Source: CAXMNX01 sp051009475
Lineage (GTDB): Bacteria > Pseudomonadota > Alphaproteobacteria > Rhodobacterales > Rhodobacteraceae
Assembly (NCBI GenBank): GCA_051009475.1
Contig: JBPCWO010000398.1
Coordinates: 1 to 6,150, forward strand
Length of the DNA stretch: 6,150 nucleotides
Direction: 5' to 3'
The position numbers and the translations under genes are program-made. Below the pieces are notes generated by a model, which was not told the DNA's origin, did not search any database, and saw only the letters and a list, made by a program, of their open reading frames with translations. How positions within the stretch are numbered: position 1 is the first letter of the stretch; each line of letters opens with the position of its first letter. Shown here piece after piece: positions 1 through 5,436 of this stretch.

Positions 1-22
1 GCGCCTGCGTTGGGATGGTCAT
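1..22 (-). CDS. Start of an unidentified downstream gene (partial)
   Basis: An ATG at 22-20 is followed by seven open codons (MTIPTQA) before the window ends. It lies 12 nt after the stop codon of the homocysteine S-methyltransferase gene and has an AGGA Shine-Dalgarno-like sequence at 34-31, 8 nt before the ATG. This spacing and ribosome site fit the next gene of the same operon. Seven residues are too few to assign a family, and a chance ATG cannot be excluded. Confidence 0.5.
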
Positions 23-34
23 TTCAGATATCCT

Positions 35-919
35 TCAAACAATATCGTGGCCCGCAGATTTGAGCTGACGGGCGATTTCTTGGATGTGCGCGGGGCCAAT
101 TTCACAGCAACCGCCGACAATGGTCGCGCCCTGATCGATCCATTCGAGCGCAAATCTGGCGTAGGCTTCTGGTCCCAAATCCCGACGTGCGCTGAGCTTG
201 TCGACAGCAGACAGCGGCTCCAAGAACGCCTTGGTAATCTCTTCAAAACCATTTGCGTAAGCGCCGAACGGCCGATCCCATGTTGCGAATACATCCAAGG
301 CCGCACCCATTGCTTCGGGGGCCGAACAATTGGAAAGCCAGGCGTCGGGCGACAGGTCTGCCAGGTCGGCAACTGGCTCTCCAGACCGCAAAAGACTACC
401 ATCTTCGTCATCGATGGTAACGGATAGCCAGACCGGCCTGTCAGTCGTGCGGGCGCCGTCCAGTGCAGCACGGGCATGTTCGATGGAGGCTACGGTCTCG
501 CACAGGATCAGATCAACGCGCGGTGCCAGAAGATTGGCAACTTCGGCGTAAAGCGGTTTGGCCGTTTCATAATCCGGGTGCGCGTCAGGCTTATAAGACC
601 AGATCAACGGGCCAATTGAGCCAGCGATACGACCGGAACCCGTCGCAGAACGCGCGGCTTCAGCCTCACTCAGCGCAAGATCGATCAGCGCACTTTGGCG
701 ACCTTCCTGTGAGGTGCCGAGAAAGCGGTCATGGTGGATCGCATAGCTGTTGGTCGTGCCGATGCTGGCACCGGCATTGAAGTAGTCGCGGTGAACCTCC
801 GCGACCATTCCGGGATAGTCGATCATAACCTGCGTGCCGAACTGCCCCGTCGGCGGTTCCGGTGAACGTTGGATCAATTCCTGGCCCATGCCACCGTCGA
901 GTAAAGTAATCTCGGTCAT
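35..919 (-). CDS. Homocysteine S-methyltransferase family protein (BHMT/MmuM type)
   Basis: This 294-aa cytoplasmic enzyme belongs to the zinc-dependent Pfam S-methyl_trans family. The family moves a methyl group from donors such as S-methylmethionine or a betaine to homocysteine, giving methionine. Visible motifs are DGGMG at residues 8-12, TTNSY at 55-59, CET at 140-142, NCS at 197-199 and GGCCE at 269-273. Cys198, Cys271 and Cys272 match the three zinc-binding cysteines of BHMT, so the protein looks catalytically intact. It has the size of stand-alone enzymes of the family and lacks the cobalamin domains of MetH. Its ATG shares 4 nt with the stop of the PNPOx-like gene (ATGA), and an AGGA ribosome site lies at 930-927, 7 nt before the start. 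A dimethylglycine dehydrogenase-like gene in the same operon makes a methylammonium donor plausible, but the true donor cannot be read from the sequence. Family assignment is firm; donor specificity is inference. Confidence 0.93.
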   Translation of the reverse strand: MTEITLLDGGMGQELIQRSPEPPTGQFGTQVMIDYPGMVAEVHRDYFNAGASIGTTNSYAIHHDRFLGTSQEGRQSALIDLALSEAEAARSATGSGRIAGSIGPLIWSYKPDAHPDYETAKPLYAEVANLLAPRVDLILCETVASIEHARAALDGARTTDRPVWLSVTIDDEDGSLLRSGEPVADLADLSPDAWLSNCSAPEAMGAALDVFATWDRPFGAYANGFEEITKAFLEPLSAVDKLSARRDLGPEAYARFALEWIDQGATIVGGCCEIGPAHIQEIARQLKSAGHDIV

Positions 920-1383
920 GCACCGGTCCTGGGGTAAATGGCATCGTATTTGTCGCGATAAAGCGCAATCATCTCGTCTTCGGTCACGCCGTCGTCATAG
1001 GGCGGTGTCGCAAGCGGTAAGACGCGGTCGACCTCGACTATCACTAGTGAAGAAATCCGCTCGGCCAGTGCGCCCCAGGTGTCGTGCCACCGGCCGATCA
1101 GCTTTTGAAACCGTTCGGTTCCGTGCGCCTGGATCCTCGCACGCCCGCGAAGGCGTACGCCCTTGCGCCGAAACGGGTCGACAAAAACCACCTCGCATCT
1201 GCTGTCGTGCGCCAGATTTGCACCTGTTCCCGGCGACCGGATGTCGCCGTACGCGATGGTTGTGTCATCAATGACAAGAAACGTGCCTTTGGGAGACGCG
1301 GCCGGGGTGCCGTCGGGCGTCACGCTGGCGATAACCCCCAACGAGAAGTCACGGATGATCCGCCGGGCCTTTTCGTCGATCAC
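916..1383 (-). CDS. Pyridoxamine 5'-phosphate oxidase-like FMN-binding protein
   Basis: This 155-aa protein has the split-barrel pattern of the PNPOx-like family. It opens with a helix and a strand of the type FSLGVIASVTPDGTPAASPKG (residues 13-33), continues with a strand-rich stretch around residues 35-47, then RSPGTGANL at 49-57 and a basic strand GVRLRGRARI at 75-84. The family contains FMN- or F420-binding oxidoreductases, flavin reductases and haem-degrading relatives, so the reaction is not predictable; a role in vitamin B6 synthesis is not implied. The start is a GTG at 1383-1381 that shares 4 nt (GTGA) with the stop of the upstream flavoprotein gene, and an AAAGG sequence lies about 8 nt before it. 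The 3' end shares 4 nt with the methyltransferase gene. Tight coupling on both sides suggests a role in the same pathway, perhaps as an auxiliary flavin enzyme. The family call is fairly sure; the function is unknown. Confidence 0.85.
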   Translation of the reverse strand: MIDEKARRIIRDFSLGVIASVTPDGTPAASPKGTFLVIDDTTIAYGDIRSPGTGANLAHDSRCEVVFVDPFRRKGVRLRGRARIQAHGTERFQKLIGRWHDTWGALAERISSLVIVEVDRVLPLATPPYDDGVTEDEMIALYRDKYDAIYPRTGA

Positions 1384-3830
1384 GCCCTGAGCCTTTCATT
1401 TTCCGGATCCCAAAGAGGCCGATCTTCCTCGACGGTCGCCGAAAAACGTTCGCCATAGATTTCGACCTCGATGGAGGTTCCAGCGACGGCTAGATCAGTG
1501 CGCAACATTCCAAGGGCAATCGACTTTCCAACGCGATATCCCCAGGCGCCGGACGTCGTTTCGCCCACGACCTGACCATCGTGCCAAATCGTTGACATGT
1601 AAGGCGCATCGGCAGCTCCGGCGTCGACCGTCAAGGTTACGAACCGCTTGGCCGAGCCCTGCTGGTGTTCGTTCAAAAGCGCTGCTTTGCCGGGGAAATC
1701 CTGCGGTTTGTCCAGCTTGATGAATCGGTCAAGCCCACCTTCAAGCAGCGAGTAATCCGTCGAGAGATCGCCCTTCCAGGCGCGGTATCCCTTTTCCATT
1801 CGAAGCGAGTTCAACGCCCACATCCCGAAAGGTTTGGCGCCAGCACCGGTCACCGCATCCCAGATCGCAGGTGCGTCGGAGACTGCGCAATGGATCTCCC
1901 ACCCAAGTTCCCCCGCGAAGGAAACGCGGACCAGCGCGCATTCTTTGCCTGCGATTTTTCCTGAAAAGCTGACAGTCAGCCAAGGCGCCGCGAGATCGTG
2001 ACCTTCATTCAGACCCGAGAGAATGGCGCGGGACTTCGGACCGGTTACGAGCAGACACTCGACTTCCTTGGTATGGTCCGTGACCGTGACGCCCTTGGGC
2101 GCCTGTCGCGAAAGCAATTCGCCATCATGCCATTGCGCGGTCGCGGCAGTAATGAAACCGACGTCATCATCTCCATGCACCATAACCGACATTTCCGTGA
2201 CGATGCGGCCGCGGCTGTCGGCAAAATAGGCAAGGCTGATCCGCCCCGGCTTGGGCAGGCGGCTGGCCGTCAGGCTGTTCACATAATCCCGCGCGCCCGG
2301 ACCTTCGACTTTCAGCCGCGAAAAGCCGGAGATCGCAAGGATGCCGCAATGGTCGCGGACGGCCTCACATTCCTCGCGAATCCGCGGCTCCCACGGGCCC
2401 GCCCGATCCCAGGTCTGGGTCGCCTCTTCCGAGGTGTCGTCGCCGGGTTTCGCGAAGTAGTTCGCCCGCTCCCAGCCGTTGTAGGCCCCGAAAACAGCCC
2501 CCGCGGCTTCAAGCCGGTCGTGGACAGTCGCAAGCTTTTTGTTTCGCCCCGCCGGCCATTCGTGCCACGGGAAATGCATGGCGTATTCGTGGCCGTAAAC
2601 CTCCATCCCGGTGGCAGTGCAATAGTCGGAGTCGGCGTAATCGGTGTAGCGGCGTGGATCGACCGACCACATGTCCCATTCGGTCTCGCCCTCAGTGATC
2701 CATTCGGCAAGGATCTTGCCTGCACCTCCTGCTTGCGCAATGCCGAATGTGAATACACAGGCCTCAAAGGCATTCGGAACGCCTGGCATCGGGCCGATCA
2801 GCGGCAGGCCATCGGGCGCATATGGTATCGGGCCATTGATGACTTTTGAAACACCAGAGGTGCCCAAAAGCGGCACTCGAGCCATTGCGTCTTCGATGTA
2901 AAACTCCAGTCGTTCCAGATCGTCGGGGTAAAGCTGGAAGCTGAAATCTTCTGGCATTGGATCTTCCGGCGTGACCCAATGCGCTTTGCAGTTACGTTCG
3001 TAAGGCCCCAGATTGAAACCATTTTTTTCTTGTCGAAGGTAATAAGAAATGTCGACGTCGCGCAGCAGCGGCAGCTTCGCCCCACTTTCCTTCGACCACT
3101 CTTCGATCTCGGGCACTTCTTCGGACAGCATATATTGATGGCTCATCACCATCATGGGCACGGTGCGCCCACCATAAGGTTTAAACCATTCACCGACGCG
3201 TTGGGCGTAGTAACCAGCAGCGTTGACCACGTATTCGCAACGGATCTCGCCCTTTTCGGTCTCGACCACCCACTCGCCGTTCTCGCGGCGCACACCGGTT
3301 GCCGGAGTGAACCTAAGGATCCTCGCCCCAAGGTCCCGCGCACCCTTCGCCAGCGCCTGGGTCAGCTGTGCCGGGTCGATGTCGCCGTCTGTTGGATCAT
3401 AGAGCGATCCTGTTAGATCGTGGGTTTCAAGAAACGGATAACGCGCCTGGGTCTCGGCCGGGTCGATGATCTCGATATCGATCCCCTGGTATCGGCCCAT
3501 GCCGGCGGCGCGTTCGAATTCCTGCATCCGCTCTTTGGAATGCGCCAGCCGGATCGATCCGGTGACGTGGTAATTCATTGGATAATCGACGGCCTCGCCC
3601 AGCCCGCGATAAAGCTCGGTCGAGTACCGTTGCAGGTTCATAATCGACCAAGAGGTCGAAAACGTCGGAACGTTGCCGGCAGCGTGCCATGTCGAACCAG
3701 CCGTCAGTTCGTTCTTTTCCAGCAGGACGCAATCGGTCCAACCAGCTTTCGCCATGTGATACAACGACGATGCCCCGACGGCGCCACCACCGATGACGAC
3801 AACGCGTGCCGTTGTTGGAAAGTCTGCCAT
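1380..3830 (-). CDS. Dimethylglycine/sarcosine dehydrogenase-like FAD oxidoreductase with GcvT folate domain
   Basis: This 816-aa two-part enzyme resembles dimethylglycine dehydrogenase, sarcosine dehydrogenase and bacterial dimethylglycine oxidase in length and order. Residues about 8-375 form a DAO-type FAD domain with the dinucleotide loop GGGAVG at 14-19 and the ribose-binding Glu38. The motif GSTWHAAG at 45-52 contains His49, at the position where dimethylglycine and sarcosine dehydrogenases attach FAD covalently. HQY at 231-233 and Tyr263/Tyr264 fall where active-site His and Tyr residues are known in the family. A short linking domain follows (about 378-432), then GcvT N-terminal (about 435-715) and C-terminal barrel (about 725-805) domains, with ELGWE at 641-645, NSLRMEKGYRAW at 674-685 and TTSG at 758-761. 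The family oxidises N-methyl amines and hands the carbon to tetrahydrofolate as methylene-THF. The ATG has an AGGGAG ribosome site 8 nt upstream and lies 12 nt after the regulator. The exact amine substrate is unknown; a gene name would be over-specific. Confidence 0.92.
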   Translation of the reverse strand: MADFPTTARVVVIGGGAVGASSLYHMAKAGWTDCVLLEKNELTAGSTWHAAGNVPTFSTSWSIMNLQRYSTELYRGLGEAVDYPMNYHVTGSIRLAHSKERMQEFERAAGMGRYQGIDIEIIDPAETQARYPFLETHDLTGSLYDPTDGDIDPAQLTQALAKGARDLGARILRFTPATGVRRENGEWVVETEKGEIRCEYVVNAAGYYAQRVGEWFKPYGGRTVPMMVMSHQYMLSEEVPEIEEWSKESGAKLPLLRDVDISYYLRQEKNGFNLGPYERNCKAHWVTPEDPMPEDFSFQLYPDDLERLEFYIEDAMARVPLLGTSGVSKVINGPIPYAPDGLPLIGPMPGVPNAFEACVFTFGIAQAGGAGKILAEWITEGETEWDMWSVDPRRYTDYADSDYCTATGMEVYGHEYAMHFPWHEWPAGRNKKLATVHDRLEAAGAVFGAYNGWERANYFAKPGDDTSEEATQTWDRAGPWEPRIREECEAVRDHCGILAISGFSRLKVEGPGARDYVNSLTASRLPKPGRISLAYFADSRGRIVTEMSVMVHGDDDVGFITAATAQWHDGELLSRQAPKGVTVTDHTKEVECLLVTGPKSRAILSGLNEGHDLAAPWLTVSFSGKIAGKECALVRVSFAGELGWEIHCAVSDAPAIWDAVTGAGAKPFGMWALNSLRMEKGYRAWKGDLSTDYSLLEGGLDRFIKLDKPQDFPGKAALLNEHQQGSAKRFVTLTVDAGAADAPYMSTIWHDGQVVGETTSGAWGYRVGKSIALGMLRTDLAVAGTSIEVEIYGERFSATVEEDRPLWDPENERLRA

Positions 3831-3838
3831 TTCGGTCG

Positions 3839-3844
3839 CTCCCT
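3839..3844 (-). promoter_or_regulatory. Ribosome binding site of the FAD oxidoreductase gene
   Basis: The minus strand reads AGGGAG, 8 nt before the ATG at 3830-3828. It overlaps the TAG stop codon of the regulator gene (3845-3843). Termination of regulator translation therefore happens on top of this site, which suggests translational coupling of the two genes. Confidence 0.7.
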
Positions 3845-4448
3845 AATAGACCGGCGGCGCGATCACCCAGATCGCAACGCACGGTTTGTCTGTTCTGTTG
3901 GCCCATCTGAACGGTTCGCCACGAACGCGAAAGCTGTCACCGGGTCCAAGTGTTGAGGTTGAATTGCTGATCGTAAGTTCAAGCTCGCCCGAGACGATGT
4001 AGCCAACTTCTTGCGTAGGCCGGACAACGTTGCTCTGTCGTTCAGCTCCGGCCGCAAAGGTCGAATGAACGACTTCGAAATCGTCGGTCAGATCCGGCGA
4101 CAAAAGTTCCTCGATCAGACCCTCCGCGCGTTTGCCAACGGGTCGCCGGGCGTCGGCGCGCACAATGCGCCCCTCTTCACCAGCGCGCGCAGGCGCGCGG
4201 CCAAAGAACGTCGATACCGAGACGCCTAGTACACTTGCCAAAGCCTTAATCTCACTCATCGTGGGCTCAGAAAGATCGCGTTCGACCTGACTCATCCAGC
4301 CAACCGAGCGATCAAGCGCCGTGGCAACGTCGACCAACGTCATTCCTCGCGCTTTTCGTAACGCACGAAGATCGCGGCCAAGACTGTCCGGTGGCGGGGC
4401 AACGGTCACGGGCACATCCCATGGTGAAAAATCTGCCACAATTTTCAC
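3843..4448 (-). CDS. XRE family transcriptional regulator with C-terminal cupin domain
   Basis: This protein of up to 201 aa has an N-terminal helix-turn-helix of the XRE/HTH_3 type (about residues 23-80, from LGRDLRALRKARGMTL to LGVSVSTFF). A linker rich in Arg and Ala follows, then a cupin_2 sensor domain (about 125-197) with the usual GELEL and LGPGDSF motifs. Such proteins bind operators as dimers and sense small metabolites. The usual metal-binding histidines are missing: the second-motif position reads PFRWAN at 179-184 and only Glu147 is in place, so the pocket probably binds ligand without metal. The longest frame starts at GTG 4448-4446, which has no ribosome site and lies in the putative -10 region. 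Later in-frame GTGs at 4439-4437, 4415-4413 or 4409-4407 are possible; the last has GGGA 7 nt upstream and leaves a short tail before the HTH. It sits between transporter and enzyme genes, so it is the likely local regulator. Family call is firm; start is uncertain. Confidence 0.92.
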   Translation of the reverse strand: MKIVADFSPWDVPVTVAPPPDSLGRDLRALRKARGMTLVDVATALDRSVGWMSQVERDLSEPTMSEIKALASVLGVSVSTFFGRAPARAGEEGRIVRADARRPVGKRAEGLIEELLSPDLTDDFEVVHSTFAAGAERQSNVVRPTQEVGYIVSGELELTISNSTSTLGPGDSFRVRGEPFRWANRTDKPCVAIWVIAPPVY

Positions 4449-4484
4449 GAAATTTCGGTGAAATTGTCAATCAAAATTTCACGA
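4423..4484. promoter_or_regulatory. Putative tandem operator: four half-sites in two inverted repeats
   Basis: Four copies of GTGAAA or its complement TTTCAC lie in alternating orientation on the plus strand at 4424-4429, 4443-4448, 4458-4463 and 4477-4482. They form two units with the same internal spacing, repeated every 34 bp. Unit 1 (4424-4448) has 7-bp perfect arms, GTGAAAA and TTTTCAC. Unit 2 (4458-4482) has 8-bp perfect arms, GTGAAATT and AATTTCAC, around a 9-nt spacer. The palindrome CGAAATTTCG (4448-4457) lies between the units. The array spans the -35 box and the first codons of the XRE-cupin frame, so autoregulation by that protein is the simplest reading. Binding itself is inference. 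Confidence 0.72.
4441..4470 (-). promoter_or_regulatory. Candidate sigma-70 promoter of the regulator/enzyme unit
   Basis: On the minus strand a perfect TTGACA (4470-4465) is followed after 18 nt by GAAAAT (4446-4441), a weak 4-of-6 match to the -10 consensus. It lies in the gap between the permease and regulator genes and inside the half-site array. Transcription would begin near 4434, which is downstream of the longest possible regulator start. The -35 box is convincing; the -10 box is not certain. Confidence 0.5.
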
Positions 4485-4494
4485 GTATAGCTGC

Positions 4495-5436
4495 CTACCG
4501 ACCCCGAATGCGGGGGTCGAGCGCATCGCGGAGCCCGTCACCAAAGTAATTGACACTGAGAACCGTCAACGAAATTGCCAATCCAGGCCAGAACACCCGC
4601 TCGGGATACTGCTGAAGATAATCGGTCGCATCAAACAGAAGCCGTCCCCAGGTCGGGAAATCCGGAGGGAACCCTAGGCCAAGAAAACTCAGGGCCGATT
4701 CCGTGATGATTGCATTGGCGATGCCGAGCGTGGCCGAGACCATGATCGGCGACAGAACGTTCGGCAGTATATGCCGCATGACCATCTTCGAATTTGACGT
4801 GCCTATGGATCGCGCCGCGAGGATAAACTCGCGCTCTTTCAGCGCAAGCACATCGCCACGTACAATCCGGGCTGTCGGCATCCACGACGTAATGCCAATC
4901 GCGGTCACCATTAGAATGAATATTCCGGTTTCCGGACCAAAAGCGCTGGAAAGCGGTTGTCGAAACAGCATCACCATCACCAGCAATAATGGCAGCAACG
5001 GAAGCGCCAGGAAGAGATCAGTAAGGCGCATCAAGATATTGTCCAGACGGCGAAAATAACCGGCTGTAACACCGATGAATGTGCCCAAAAACAACGCCAA
5101 TAGCATCGCCGTTAGCCCCACTGCCATGGACACCTGTCCACCCGCCAGCATTCTTGCCAGCGTGTCGCGACCTAGCTGATCAGTACCAAAGGGATGCGCC
5201 CAGCTGGGGCCCTGATTTCGCGCGCGGATATCGATGAACGTGGCTTCGATTGTCCAAAAGAATGGTCCGATAAACACCGCCAAAACGACAAACAGGAAAA
5301 ATCCACCGCCGATCAACGCACCTTTGTGGTGCTTGAACTGATCCCAGACATCCAGCCATTGGCTGCGCGGTGGGGTCGCCAATTCCGCTGTATCTGCAAC
5401 AACGATGACGGCTTCGCTCTCGGAGGTATCAGTCAT
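4495..5436 (-). CDS. DppC/OppC-type ABC transporter permease
   Basis: This 313-aa inner-membrane permease belongs to the dipeptide/oligopeptide/nickel importer family. After a soluble N-terminus comes the OppC_N membrane segment (about residues 40-60). Then follows the family signature HPFGTDQLGRDTLARM at 81-96 and about five further hydrophobic segments near 102-127, 139-158, 171-188, 228-248 and 283-299. The EAA loop that contacts the ATPase is EFILAARSIG at 203-212 with HILPN at 222-226, and the C-terminus is the typical ALDPRIRGR. A longer frame opens at 5478, but the ATG at 5436-5434 is chosen because GAGGA lies 6 nt upstream and the overlap with the preceding permease is then only 8 nt. 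It pairs with that permease to form the membrane channel. The substrate could be a peptide, opine or other small amine; only the neighbouring demethylation genes hint at an N-methylated compound. Confidence 0.93.
   Translation of the reverse strand: MTDTSESEAVIVVADTAELATPPRSQWLDVWDQFKHHKGALIGGGFFLFVVLAVFIGPFFWTIEATFIDIRARNQGPSWAHPFGTDQLGRDTLARMLAGGQVSMAVGLTAMLLALFLGTFIGVTAGYFRRLDNILMRLTDLFLALPLLPLLLVMVMLFRQPLSSAFGPETGIFILMVTAIGITSWMPTARIVRGDVLALKEREFILAARSIGTSNSKMVMRHILPNVLSPIMVSATLGIANAIITESALSFLGLGFPPDFPTWGRLLFDATDYLQQYPERVFWPGLAISLTVLSVNYFGDGLRDALDPRIRGR

Noticed and set aside
1998..2849. Plus-strand open frame of 283 codons inside the flavoprotein gene
   Set aside because: It is antisense to a clearly conserved protein, has no recognisable domain and is rich in Arg and Pro as expected for a shadow frame in GC-rich DNA.
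3420..3956. Plus-strand open frame of 178 codons across the flavoprotein/regulator junction
   Set aside because: It crosses two well-supported minus-strand genes, shows no family motif and has the composition of an antisense shadow.
4183..4200. GC-only near-palindrome (alternating GCGCGC around AG)
   Set aside because: It encodes the Arg/Ala/Gly linker between HTH and cupin domains; it is explained by codon choice in GC-rich coding DNA.
4458..4482. Inverted repeat after the permease gene as a rho-independent terminator
   Set aside because: The 8-bp stem is AT-rich with no GC-rich base and no T-tract after it, and its half-sites recur at fixed spacing, which fits an operator better.
4484..4489. 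TATACT on the minus strand as a second -10 box
   Set aside because: No acceptable -35 sequence is present at 16-18 nt upstream, within the end of the permease gene.
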